Source: Paraphaeosphaeria minitans (lineage: Eukaryota; Ascomycota; Dothideomycetes; Pleosporales; Didymosphaeriaceae). From it: a stretch of 64,000 nucleotides of DNA. Shown here piece after piece: positions 45,996-58,758 of this stretch. The translations under genes and the position numbers were made by a program. Each line of letters opens with the position of its first letter. Position 1 is the first letter of the stretch. Below the pieces are notes generated by a model, which did no database searches, was not told the DNA's origin, and saw nothing but the letters and a program-made list of their open reading frames with translations. The stretch is taken from positions 1-64,000 of the forward strand of contig WJXW01000001.1 in the NCBI GenBank assembly GCA_015832175.1, read 5' to 3'.

Positions 45996-46800
45996 TTACA
46001 CATTGTCTTCTTTATTAGAAAGGTCTCTATTCTATAATATCTATTTAGCATTTGCTTGCCTTTTAAATATACCTACATAATAGCGGGTGTCTAGAGATGT
46101 ATTAATTAAATACTTGCTTAATAGGAATAAGGGTTCTCTATACATATTTATTAGTGTGGCTAGTGACAGTTTGTAGCGCTTAGTTTTAGTAACCTTCCTT
46201 ATCTAAAGTTTAAATTTAGGCTTTCTAACTTAGCTGCTATTAGATAATTATAGTGACATATTTGTTAGTTTAATAGATATAGGTGTTAGGTTAATAGAAC
46301 TATACCTAGTGTTGTAGAGTAAGGAAAAACGCAACTTAATTGTAACTAATTAGTAAGTATTTCTTAGCAGCTACGCAGCCTAATATAGAAATATAAGAGG
46401 ATTAAATTCAAAAGCGTATATCTGTACTTACATACCTATAATTGAATCTATAGATTGCCTACAATTAACTGTATCTAAGCATATAGATAAGAGCGGGAAA
46501 TAGGGTTTATATCTTCTATGTTTATTTTTTTAATAAGTAGAGAAGATGTAGTAAGATAGAGAAAAGATTACTAGAGAAACCTTTAAATATATATTAATAG
46601 TACATAACTAATATGCCGTTACTACCTGTCTATAGACTCTTAAGATTAGATAAATCGCTTACCTCTTCACTTTCTAATATAATAAATCCACTAGTAGCTA
46701 TGTGCACAGATCGAGCTGGCCAGTTACTATCCTTATCTTTATTTTCACTTAGGTTATCCTACTATTTACTAAATTTAGTGTTAAACTTGTTAATATAACT
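45996..46800 (-). pseudogene. Degraded minus-strand coding-like region, unidentified
   Basis: The minus-strand frame reads as protein with TAA/TAG interruptions, ending at TAA 45996-45998. Stretches such as KDKDSNWPARSVHIATSGFI (46660-46740) and KPKFKL-x-IRKVTKTKRYKL look genuinely coding. RIP is lighter than in neighbouring DNA, since CpA and TpG survive. There may be one or two genes; no family is recognised. Positions 46801-47999 show no assignable feature. Confidence 0.35.
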
Positions 46801-47999
46801 AAATAAGGTTAGTAAAGACCCTATTTCGTCCAAACTACCTAGCAGGTATAGGTGTTCTAAGACATCTCCTTTATTATAAAAGGTAAAAATATAACATTGC
46901 TTAAGGACCTCTCTAACTTTAGATACTAATAACTATTGTTAAGTAGTATAAATATAATGAAATATTAATTAGTCCTTAGGTACAATGCGTGGAAACATCT
47001 ATTTTGTCCGCTCTAAGTTACTTGGCGGTTAGTGTTAAATTGTTATACTTAATTACCTAATAGACTTACTATTACTACCTAGCATAGATGCTATTTTCCT
47101 AGAGTATAGGAGGATCCCCTAAACATAAACATAAGTAATTTATAAAATGTACGTTTTGTACAAAGCGTATATTTCGTCTATAGTATGTCCTAGTAGTACT
47201 ATTTTAAAAGCTTTTAGGTGTAATAGTATTACTTGCATCTATAGCGCTTTCTTTAGCTAGGGAGGGTTATTATTATCTAATGTAAACAAAGGAGCTACCC
47301 TGCCCTACCATGTCTTATAACTAAAGGTTAGGAAAAGGGTAGTCTTGTAGTTATGTTACTTCGTAATTTCTAGGTAGCTTAGTCCAAGTCGCGCTCTAAT
47401 AATCTTAGAAACACTAGAGAAAAAAAGTATATCTATTCCCCTGTTTACTAGGTGCTCTATATAGGCTTACTAGAAGAAAGGTTCTAGGTTTTTCTAATTA
47501 CTAACTTTATTATAGGTTAGCTAGCGTTACCCTATAATTTCCTATACAAAGAGATTGTATACTCTTATTACCTATATAGATAGTAAAAAGAATAGCTTCT
47601 ACTATACTTTTAAATTAGTTGCACCTTAACTAATTAAAAGAGTAAATTCTATTAAGTAGTAAATAAATTTAAACTAATAGGACTCTAAGGTTTATATCCT
47701 ATAGAGGTAGAGGCAGCGCTTTAACTTTTACAGAACATAGTAGTAGATATCTAGATAGGGATATTTACTAAGTTAGAATTTTAGTATAAGTTTGTTTTAT
47801 ATACCTAAGCGAAAGAGAATCTAAACAATACTAAATTACTTTATAAATTTAGTATATTTAAGGCCTTAGCGTCGCTTAGGCTTACATCTCCGCATGTGTT
47901 TTGGTATAATAGTACCACCTAGTAAGGGTTTCTAGTGTTTAAAAACACAGGGTCTTTAGTACTCCTTACTAGAGCTAAGGGAAGGAAGACTACTCAAAT

Positions 48000-48620
48000 C
48001 TTTACAGTTTAACATAAAGTAAAGAGTGCGAGCAAATGCAGTTATAGCTATACAGTTAAGTTCTTAATCTTTAGTTAGTAGGTTAAGATAGTAAGCTATA
48101 GTAGCAATTAATTCTAGAGCTACTAGCTAATAATTACATTCTACTGCACAGAAGTAATTAACTTTATATATTAGTAGAATCTAGAATCTATAATAAGTAT
48201 TAGTATCTACCTAGTATATATACTCTGTGTTATTAATATTAAGAGGCGCTAACGTAGTTCTAGACTAGTACAGCTATATACGAAGTTCTTAGTAATTAAA
48301 ATAGAATATCTAGCAGGACTTAGGTAATAGAATTACGTATATATAGGCCTTATAGAGCTTAATTTAATTTAGGAGTTACTTAACTTAAATAATACTCTAC
48401 TTATTACGTCTAGTGTTACTAAATTTTATCTTGTTTAAGAATTCCTAAGTAGCACTAATAACTTCTAGATTAGGATTTAAAAATAAACTATACCCACAAA
48501 TAGGTGCATATGTAGTCTCCTTAATAGTGTTATAGACTTTCACATATTAAATTCTGGCTTAGTAAAATTTGTTACTATAGCGAAGCTCTAATTTAGTAGA
48601 TCTAGTATTAGTACTAGCAA
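48000..48620 (-). pseudogene. Degraded minus-strand coding-like region, unidentified
   Basis: One minus-strand frame is protein-like over about 200 codons apart from TAA/TAG stops, with stretches such as ETTYAPICGYSLFLNPNLEV and VALELIATIAYYLNLLTKD. Ends are not defined. It could be the upstream part of the same gene as 45996-46800, but the intervening 1.2 kb is not readable. No family is recognised. Confidence 0.35.
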
Positions 48621-49149
48621 AAGTATAGAAACGCGGCTTTAAACGTAATCCTCGCTCACTATAATTAAAGAAGGATATCTATTATTTAAGGTAACAGGAT
48701 TTTCGTAATATAGTTGTGCCAGCAATATTTAATCCAGTTTAAATGCTAAGATCCTAATAGAAGCAATATAGGTCTAGAAAGTTTATATTCTAGTAAGACT
48801 AAATAAATTCTTCTAAAGATATTTAATAGGTAGACAAGGAAGAATAACCACTAAGTTTAGACAGTTTAAGGTTATAATAAGATATAATAAATACAGGATC
48901 ACTAAAGGCGTTATTAGGAATATTATAGTCTAGAAAAGTAACATCTTGTACTAAATCCACAATAGTATCCTAAAAAGATTTAAGAATTTGTTTTAGGATA
49001 TCCTATTAAGTGTTAATATAATAATTACCTAGTGTCTGTGTATAACTTTATTTAAGACGCACTTTAGAGTTCGCTTTTAGCTACGCATAGCTAATAGAAT
49101 AATACCTAGTACTACTTAGATTATATACACTGCGCAGAGTAAAGAGAAT

Positions 49150-50374
49150 AATACACTCTAGCTATTAAGCTAAGGCATAGTCTAAAAGGTATTAGGTTTA
49201 TCTAGTAATAGCCTTCCCTTTAGCTAAAGTAAACTATAGAGGAAAACGTGGCTAGAATATATAACACTTAAACCTATTACATAGTCTAAGAAGAACATTC
49301 TTATATTATAAAAGATTCACAGGTAAGAAGGACACATATTAATTACTAGTAAAACCCTTAGTAAAGCTAGACAAGAAGGAGAAAGACAGGTTATACTAGA
49401 AGATACTAAGACTAGTTAGAGAGAAAACAATACTGTTACAATTAAATTATTAAACAAAATAATATACCCTGTTTTGTTGTAATAGAAAGTGCGCTTCTAT
49501 GCGATCTATACTTAGTAATAGAATATTATATAGGTTTAGATTAGGAACACCTATAAGTGGTTCCGCCTAGGCACGAAAGTTTTAGGTATTATTACGTAGA
49601 TAGTAGGCTAATACCTTTAGCAGCATTAATAGCTGCGGATAAGAAGAGATAGTAGGAATAAAAGCTAGTATATATTTATTTATCCACTATGTCTAGGTAT
49701 AGAGTCGCGAGCCGCTTAATTAAGGTAGTATAGTGCAGTTATATAGTGTACTAATATAGTTCTGGACGGCATTTAATAGTAGATAATAGGACTTACTTAG
49801 GCTTAGCGACAAATATACTGTAATTACTGTTAGGTACTATTTAGATTAGTAGGGGAGAAAAGGAAGGGGACTAAAGACCCTTAGGGGGGTCCTCTAGCCC
49901 CTAGCCTCTATAATATTAATAGGTTAAGTTAGCGTACCTAGTGTTACACTCTTATAATTATAAGAGTGGTTTTTATCTAATCTATTATTAGAGGCGTGGA
50001 TTAAGGGCCTAGGTAATATGTCTATAGGCGTAACATTATTATTATTTAGGCAGAATTCTACTAATAATAAATTAATATCTAAGTTAATCTATAGCAAGAA
50101 ATTAACTAAATCTATTAGTAGTAAGTCTTATATAGTAACTCTTATAGAGGAAGCTGTAACTACTAGACTAGAAACACTAGGTAGAGGATCTAAATGTCCT
50201 ATAAAGTATTTATTTGTAGTACTAGAGCAGGTATTGCTAAAGAGATGCTTAAGATCTACTATAAGGTTATCTAGATTAGTAAGGGCTAGTCCATTAACAT
50301 CTAGCATTAGTAGGTTTTCGTTTAGTCGTTCTAATACTAGGACAACTCTAGGAGACATTATTAGCTACCTATAA
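49150..50374 (+). pseudogene. Degraded plus-strand gene, C-terminal 118 codons still open
   Basis: A single plus-strand phase runs from about 49150 to TAA at 50372-50374. Upstream it is broken by TAA/TAG, while the last 118 codons (50018-50374) are uninterrupted. Readable parts include LRRTFLYYKRFTGKKDTY, FCCNRKCASMRSILSNRIL and LRLSDKYTVITVRYYLD. I do not recognise the family. The minus strand over 50128-50358 is also open, so strand is not certain, but the long consistent phase favours plus. Positions 48621-49149 are degraded with no clear frame. Confidence 0.4.
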
Positions 50375-50935
50375 GTAGTATACTATGTAGCTAGTAAGCC
50401 AGTCTCTAGTTTATTATATTAAAGGTGTGCTAAGCAATGCTTAATATCCTAAGTTCGCGCCCTATTAGTTAATGTTAGTTATGCTACTATACTTATAGTA
50501 GGTATAGGTAGAGGTATAGGTGTAGGTAATTATTGCGTTAAACTTAGTATAATTAGCTAAGTCTTTAGCTAAGGTGCAACTTAAAAGGTAGTTACTAGTA
50601 ATAGGTGTATAATTAAGAGGGTTTTATTGCTACTAAGTGTAGAATGCGATGCCTTACTAATAAATATTAGTTTTAAAATAGTTTAGTAAATAGAGATAAA
50701 TAGCTTACCTTATCCTAACGTTTAAGGTGCTATTAAAGGCCTAGAAGGCCTTATAGGCTTTATTTAACTTTACCTTTAACGCCTTTTACTAAGCTAGTCA
50801 CTCTTCTAGTGTAAGGTTAAGTTTTAGTAGTATAGTGTTAGTGGCATAATACCCTAGTTAGGGATATCGCAAAGAATAAAAATAAAGGTATATAGAGAGG
50901 AGCTAGTGCGTAGAGACAGGCAAAAATTTAGAGTA
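50375..50935. other. Degraded spacer, nothing recognised
   Basis: RIP-type AT-rich sequence between the gene-like frame and the minisatellite. A short run of gtataggtag repeats occurs near 50500. Confidence 0.5.
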
Positions 50936-51795
50936 GGTGCTATCTATAAAATAGCAGCCCTATAAGCCCTATAGCTCTAAGTGGCCAGCATCTGTCTATG
51001 CGTCCTTAGAAATAGGCAGCCTTATAAGCCCTATAGCTCTAAGTAGCCAGCGCCTAGTAGCGCTATCTGTAAAATAGGCAGCCCTATAAGCCCTATAGCT
51101 CTAAGTGGCCAGCGCCTAGTAGCGCTATCTATAAAATAAGCAGCCTTATAAGCCCTATAGCTCTAAGTGGCCAGCGCCTAGTGGCGCTATCTGTAAAATA
51201 GGTAGCCTTATAAGCCCTATAGCTCTAAGTAGCTAGCACCTAGTAGCGCTATCTATAAAATAGGCAGCCCTATAAGCCCTATAGCTCTAAGTAGCCAGCG
51301 TCTATCTATATGTCCTTAGAAATTAGCAGCCCTATAAGCCCTATAGCTCTAAGTAGCTAGCGCCTAGTAGCGCTATCTATAAAATAGGCAGCCCTATAAG
51401 CCCTATAGCTCTAAGTGGCCAGCGCCTAGTAGCGCTATCTATAAAATAGGCAGCCCTATAAGCCCTATAGCTCTAAGTGGCTAGTGTCTATCTATACATC
51501 CTTAGAAATTAGCAGCCCTATAAGCCCTATAGCTCTAAGTGGCTAGCGCCTAGTAGCGCTATCTATAAAATAGGCAGCCCTATAAGCCCTATAGCTCTAA
51601 GTGGCCAGCGCCTAGTGGCGCTATCTATAAAATAAGTAGCCCTATAAGCCCTATAGCTCTAAGTAGCCAGCGTCTGTCTGTACGTCCTTAGAAATTAGCA
51701 GCCCTATAAGCCCTATAGCTCTAAGTGGCCAGCGCCTGTCTGTGCTATCTAGGAAATTAATAGCCCTATAAGCCCTATAGCTCTAAGTGGCCAGC
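50936..51795. repeat. 62-bp minisatellite, 14 units, with two spacer variants
   Basis: The core tataagccctatagctctaa occurs at 50961 and then every 62 bp exactly to 51767 (14 copies). Between cores are two spacer types: A (cgcctagtagcgctatct) and B (cgtctgtctgtacgtcctta). The order is B A A A A B A A B A A B then a hybrid. The last part therefore repeats as AAB, a 186-bp higher-order unit. Copy-to-copy differences are mostly C/T and G/A. The repeat is not in frame (62 is not a multiple of 3), so it is non-coding. Confidence 0.93.
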
Positions 51796-51921
51796 TAAAT
51801 ATTAGCATAAATGCCACTATTGCAGCAGCCTATTTATTATAGGTAATAAGGGGCTTAAAGACCCCTATTTTCTCTATATTAAGCTAAGTTACGAGTAAGA
51901 CCAAGGCCGTAATGTATACTA

Positions 51922-54900
51922 CTAGCGCTGTCTAAGCTATATCTAGTACGCCTAGCACGAAACCTTACACTTACCCTAGAACCTACACTACTAAATAATC
52001 TTAAGCCTATCCGCAATCCCTATTACTGCCCTAGCTACAGGAATTATAATATTTAGCCACTAGTATAAGTTCACGACGTCCTGCCCTATTACATACTACT
52101 TCTGGCTTACCTAGCACCTTTAATAGCTATAGTAGTTCCTAGCGTTACACACCCCTTACTAGAACTTATCTATGTCCCTTCCTATTATTATAGGCTGCGC
52201 TGTGTATAGTATTATTCTATGCTCTTACTAGCCTACCCACCCTAGCACCTAGTATATTATACACCTAGCCTACAGCTTATCTATACTTACCTCTACCTCT
52301 TACCACTTACTTGCTGCAAGCGACTAGGCCTACTACTACTTAATCTAGCCCTTACTATATTAATTACACCTAGCCAAGTCTATGTTACTACACACTACCT
52401 ACTACCTATCTATATACTCGCTTATCTTCCTACACTAGTAGCCTTCGCTCTTAATAAATATACCTATTATGTATACGTCTACTAATACTCTACCCTTCTA
52501 GATTCGCCTCTCCACCTTACCTAGCTTAATAATAATAACTAAGTCTACTACCTTACTGCTACGCCCTACACGCCTACTCTCTTAGTAGTAGTTAATTATA
52601 CTCTATAGCATGCCTACGTACAAGATAAATATAATACTAGGAAAGTTAACTCTAGTACTAAGCGCTAATATTGCTATAATAAGCCTACCTTTATCTAGCT
52701 AGCTAGTAAGAATTTTAGTTTAATCTAACTTACTAGCGTAGTAGTGCTTATAGCCTAGCGCCCTTACTAGCACTTTATATATAGTCCTACTATAGTAGTA
52801 GATAACGCCTTTCTAGCTACCTTATAGCTATTCCTACTGCTATTAACACATAGCTAGTGCTGCCTCTATAGCTTTACCTCGCCCATACTACAACACGTAA
52901 TACTAGATGTTAGGCCGCACTATACTAGCCTAGATATAAGTGGCAGCTTAAATTAATATGCTTCTACCTAACACCCTCTCTAGTATAGGCGGTAGCGTTG
53001 CTGTTAGTAGTATAATTAGGTATATAAATACGTATAGATTCTATAGCTTTGCCAGCTTTAGCTGCTAATAGCTAGAGGTAATAATAAGATAGCACTTATT
53101 AATTACTACCTACTATAGCTACTTCTTATCCTTTAGTAAGCTAGTATACTTTAGAAACTCTATACTACTAGCGACATTAGCACTAACTAGTATAATAGAG
53201 GCTAGGTTTATTTTATAGTTAACTTATTCTACGTAGTTAATACTACGCGTGTAAATATACATTACTAGGTTCTTAATTAGTGCGCGGAATAGCACTACAA
53301 CTATAGTTACGCTAGTATAGTTAAGACAGGCCAGCACTATAAATAGTAGACTCTTACCTCTACCTGTAGGGAGCATAACTACTAGCGGTATCTAACTATT
53401 TACTATAGTAAATATAGCCTATTCTTACTTATTTAACTTAAACAATATAGTAGCCTAGCCAAGTGCCTACTATATCGCTCTAGACATTACACTCATAGTA
53501 ACACCCCCTAGTTTAGTTTTCTTCTATAGCATAACTATAGCAAGATTATCTCTCCCTTTATTTTAACCATCTCCTTTTTCTTCCTATCGCCACTTCCTAG
53601 CTACACTAGGTTGTACCTTATGCCTATCTATACTTAGAAACTCGTGCTAGTGCTAACTAAGCGGCTAGAAGGTCTTAATTAAACGCATACTAAGATACTT
53701 TATAATATTAATAGGCACGCTATAGTTAGCTAGGCTAATCTTAGTTATCTACGCGCTCTGTAGCTCTAATAGGCTCTTACTATTCTTATTAACCTTAGGC
53801 TCTTTAATCTTACCTATCTTGTCTTAGTAACCCTACCTAAATATAGCCCTAACCACCTTCCACCTAATCCCCACTACTATATATTAGTAGTTAAGCGTGT
53901 TTAGCGCCACTCTTAGGTGCTTACCTATCTTACACTTTATCACCTATATTAGGTAATCTATATGCCATAGACCCTACTTATTAGCCTATAGGTAGTTAGT
54001 AAAGCTACTATCTAGCACCTCTATAGTTAGGTACTCTTTAAACGGCTGCATGTACACTAGGTATATAATAAGTACCTATAAGAGCTGTAAGGGCAGGAAC
54101 CTTAGAATAACTTTAGGCTTATTAAACTGCGACTATAACTTATAGTAATAGACTACTATTATAATCTGTCTATCTATTATAAAGAGGTTATAGTCCTATA
54201 GTGCTCTATTGCAGAACTACATTAATGTAATCTTAGTGCCCTAATCTAGTATTCCCTTATTAATATAGAGATTAGTAAGCTTTAGCTCCTTAAAGCGCTT
54301 AACACTACGTAGGTATAGCTTTACGTGTATAACATTTTAAGTTCTATCTCTAGAGCGGAGCTTCTAACCCTACTTATTCTATATTATCTATTTAAGTATC
54401 TATTGTAAGCTATTCTCTAGACTATTATTCCTATACGTAATAAAGGACATGCTGCGTAGTATATATGCGACATCATCCTAAATTAGGTTAAGCTAGATTA
54501 GGAAACGCTAACTAGGACTGTAGACCTAGAGCAGCTTACCCTAAAGTAGGTCCTCTAGCTTAGTTAATAGTTCTTAGGCCATTAGCTAGAAATAGTATAT
54601 AATAATAGGTCTACTATTAAAGTAGAAAATCTTCTTATCCTCTAACTAGAAGGCGTTGCCTACGTTACTAGTATTTATGCTAATAAACTTACTATAGGCT
54701 AGTAGACTAAGTAGCTAGCTTATTAGGCTAAAGGACCTATCCGCTAGAAAGCGCTTTCTTAGGTTAAGATAGTAGTTATATTCTACTAAGCCCTACTATT
54801 CCTATTGCGTAGGCAGAAGTAGGTGTTTAATACTAATTACCTAAATACAGTACACTATTCTAGCCACTAGATATAAATAGTTCTTTATAGTGCGCAGTTA

Positions 54901-56261
54901 ACATGTCTCTAAATTAAACCTAAGTATAGTAGTAAAGTAAATAAGCCCACTCTTAAATAGACTATAGATGTAGGTTATTATAATAAACGTACTAAGCATC
55001 TAGCGCACTAGAATAATGTGGCTAGCTTTATTGTTACTGTCTAGGGCCTCCTAAAGTATAGTAGCTAGCAGCTTTTAGTCCTCTTTCTATAGAAACATCT
55101 CCCACGCGTCCTTTATAGGATTAACTTTAACTTAGCAACCTATGTAGGCCTTAGGTAGGCTCTTATTACTATAGTCACTACTGCTACTACTATTACTATC
55201 GCTACTATTATTAGTACTACTACCCTTACTACTCTTTATATCCTTACTCTCCTTATCCGCTTCTTTAGTAGCGACAATACATAGAATATAGCATATAAAT
55301 ATTATAATATATCTAGCATAGCGCGCCTAGCTCTCTAGGTTCTATAGTTAGGCTATTAGCTGCTAGTAGATCTTATTAGCCTACGCACTCTTTACCTATT
55401 ATTAGGTCTTACGTAGTAGTAAGGACAGCCTTTAAACGCTCTACTCTACTAGCTACTCTACAGCCTACATAGTCTTTTATAGCTTAGGCTTATCCTAGCG
55501 TAGTAGCTAGATTACGTAGGTAAGGTGCACATAGTTATAGTTTGTAAAGTGCTCTAGCTACTCTATAAACTTCTACTAGTCTATTTTATCTATCTTTATA
55601 ACTTCTATATCTATTACCTACTCTTACTACTTCCTCTCCTCCTGCGTTTACGCATACTCTGCTAGAATATCTTCTACCTCTTCTTTATGTGCCCTAGCGT
55701 TTACTCCGCTGTCTGCTATATTAGGGACACAAACTATAAAGTACTACTACTATCCTAAAGTAGGGAAGAAAGACTACATCTTTACCTTTTAGTAGAGTGT
55801 ATCTAATCCTGTCTTAAACGCTAACCTATAACTATTATAGTATAGTTGTATCTAGCCTTTATTTCGCGTAAGATAGCTATATACTAGTTGCTTATATTAG
55901 AAGCTGTCTAATAGCGCTCCTAGAACCTAGATTAGTAGTTTACTAGCGTCTAGTAGCGTAACGCTATCTAGCCCTTATTTTCTTAAAAGAGCGTAGCTTT
56001 TAAAAATTTCCTCTATTTATTAACTAGTACACTATGCTTTTAACAGAGATATATATTAAGATTTTCTATACTAGCTTTGTGCTCACTGCAGCAAAGTACG
56101 CTATACTCTTTAATAAAATAAATATACTTTTGTATATTAGCTTACGCTAAGTTTTCTCCTACTAGTTGCTATTACTGCTAAGAGTTCTATTAATATAGTA
56201 ATATTAGTACTCTATTAGCTAGGCTTAACGCAGAAGCTTAAGCGTCCTAGTAGAACTCTAT
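51922..56261 (-). pseudogene. RIP-dead telomere-linked helicase (copy B), 3'-truncated
   Basis: Aligns with the live helicase gene from the start codon position (56259-56261, now ATA) almost to the end. CpA-to-TpA mutations and stop codons are spread throughout, with only a few small indels. It lacks the final 30 or so codons because the unit is cut there. Confidence 0.9.
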
Positions 56262-56457
56262 TACAAATTAGTAGTAAAAAGTAATAGCTAAACCCTACGC
56301 TACCACTATCCTATTTTATAAATAAGAGATGGTAGATTAGTATAAGAGGTTACGTTAAGATAAATTAGAATGAGAAAGAAATAGAAATAGCTAGGGAATA
56401 GGATTATTTCTGCCCCTAGTTTAACGCGTTTCTAGTATTAAATCCTACCTAATTCGT

Positions 56458-56491
56458 TAACTCTAACCCTAACGCTAAGCCAATCTTAGCG
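56458..56491. repeat. Unit-end signature, copy B
   Basis: Telomere-like tract followed by the unchanged inverted repeat at 56473-56491. The next bases are RIP-mutated here (gtttataaccaccaacg), unlike copies A and D. Confidence 0.85.
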
Positions 56492-56526
56492 CGTTTATAA
56501 CCACCAACGTCTCTTCCTCTTGGATA

Positions 56527-57131
56527 GGACCTAAATTAGTGGTCCGCTAGTGTCTAGTAGCGTAACACTACCTAGCCCTTATCTTCTTAAAAGAGCGTAG
56601 CTTTTAATAAATTTCCTTTATTTATTAACTAGTACACTATGCTTTTAATAGAGATATACATTAAGATTTTCTATACTAGCTTTGTGCTTACTATAGTAAA
56701 GCACGCTATACTGCTTAATAAAATAAATATACTTTTGTATATTAGCTTACGCTAAGTTTTCTCCTACTAGTTACTATTGCTACTAAAAGTTCTATTAATA
56801 TAGTAATGTTAGTACTCTATTAGCTAGGCTTAACGCGGAAGCTTAAGCGTCCTAGTAGAACTTTATTATAAATTAGTAGTAAAAAGTAATAGCTAAATCC
56901 TACGCCACCACTATCCTATTTTGTAAATAAGAGATAGTAGATTAGTATAAGAGGTTACGTTAAGATAAATTAGAATGAGAAAGAAATAGAAATAGCTAGG
57001 GAATAGGATTATTTCTACCCCTAGTCTAACGCGTTTCTGGTATTAAATCCTACCTAATTTGTTAACTCTAACCCTAACGCTAAGCCAATCTTAGCGCATC
57101 TGTAACTACTAACACCTCTTCCTCTTAGATA
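56527..57131. mobile_element. Fragment of a helicase unit (copy C)
   Basis: Matches about 5757-6363 of the live unit: the first 110 or so codons of the helicase gene (minus strand, start position 56864-56866, now ATA) plus its 5' flank and unit end. The left junction falls at TAGGACC, where the end of copy B (GATAGG) and the internal TAGGACC of the gene share sequence. Confidence 0.9.
57063..57096. repeat. Unit-end signature, copy C
   Basis: Telomere-like tract plus inverted repeat at 57078-57096, unchanged, although the following bases are mutated. Confidence 0.85.
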
Positions 57132-58758
57132 GGTTTCCTATCCTACCTCTCCTATACACTTATAAACGGGTTTCCTATTCTACCTTTCCTATACACTTAT
57201 AAACGGGTTTCTTATTCTACCTAAAGATTTTTCTCTATTTTAACTCCTTTTAACTTATATTAGTATACTTCTTATCTATTTATAATATTATATTTCTTTT
57301 CTAATAAAGTCCTAACTTTTCTCTACTATATAAAGTTTTATAATAAGAAGCTTATTCTTCTCTCCTTACTAAGTTTATTTTATAGTATAACTAATAACTT
57401 TAAACAACATTTAATAAGTCTATTATATATTACTCTATATAACTTTATTTTACTTTATATAGCTTTATACCACTTTATATAACATTTAATAACTTTAACT
57501 TACATCCCTTTATAGAAAGTTATTTTACTTTATATTACTTTTTAAACATTTAATAACTTCACCTTACATCCCTTTATAGAAAGTTATGTTACTTTATATC
57601 ACTTTATACAACTTAACACTACTTTATAAACCTTTATAAAATATTTAATAACTGTACCTTATACTATTTTATAGAAAGTTATATAATATTATATAGCTTT
57701 ATATTACTTTATTACAATTTATATCACTTTATATAACTTTATAAAATATCTAATAACTTTATTATATATTACTTTATATAGCTTTATATTACTTTATGTG
57801 GCTTTATAGTAATTTATGTCACTTTATATAACTTAATACAACCTTATATAACTTTACTTTATATTACTTTATATAGCTTTATATTACTTTATAATAATTT
57901 ATATCCCTTTATATAACTTAATACAACCTTATATAACTTTATAAAATATTTAATAACTTTACTACATATTACTTTATATAGCTTTATGTCCCTTTATAAT
58001 AATTTATATCCTTTTATATAACTTAGTATAACCTTATACAACTATATAGAATAGTTAATAACTTTACCTTATATTACTTTTTAAAAAGTTATATTACTTT
58101 ATATTTTCTATAACTTTAGAAATATATATTTTCCCTTTAATAAAAAATAACCCTTTAGTTTTTTTTTCTTAATTTTATAATAACTAGAAATTATTTAACC
58201 CCTACTACATAGTTTAGTAATTTAGTTTTATTATTTATAAGTCCTACTTCTACTTATAAATACTACTACTTTAATAATTTCTTTTATATTCTCTTTTTAA
58301 TAGAAATATAAATTATTAATATAAAATTAAATTTAGTTTCACTCTAGTAGTTGTATAATACTATTAGTATAAACTATTTAAAGTAAAACTTATAATTACT
58401 AAATAAGTAAAAATTATTATAAGTATATAAAAAAGTATACTACTATTTAATAACTAGTGGTAAAGTTTATAAAAAAGTAGAAATATAGTTTAATTATAAT
58501 TTTATTAAATTCTAATAAGTTATAAGATAGTATTAATACTAGTACTTAGGTTTTTAGAAATTTACTTATTTTATATAATTTCTAAACTCTTCTAGAAGAC
58601 TCTAGTTTCTATAATTTCTATAATTTCTAAAACTTACATCCTATTATACTAATATATAGTAAAGTAAAATAAAATCTATAATAGATAGGCTAACTCTGCT
58701 ATAATATATACAAAGTGAGATTTTTTAAAAAATAGAAGTAAAGTACTATATTCTAGGC

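Larger units (their letters stand above)
51922..56526. mobile_element. RIP-dead helicase unit (copy B), left-truncated
   Basis: Collinear with about 1761-6363 of the live unit, so the AT-rich 3' part and the last 30 or so codons of the gene are missing. The left junction adjoins about 120 bp of spacer after the minisatellite, including a near-palindrome aaggggcttaaagacccct (about 51848-51866). The right end is the usual GATAGG. Confidence 0.9.

Noticed and set aside
50128..50358. 76-codon minus-strand open frame, at first reminiscent of an NTPase segment
   Set aside because: The opposite plus-strand phase extends consistently for over 1 kb, and no P-loop or other diagnostic motif is visible on the minus strand.
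50936..51795. CRISPR-like regular array
   Set aside because: Spacers are only two recurring types, not unique sequences, and the setting is a eukaryotic subtelomere; it is a minisatellite.
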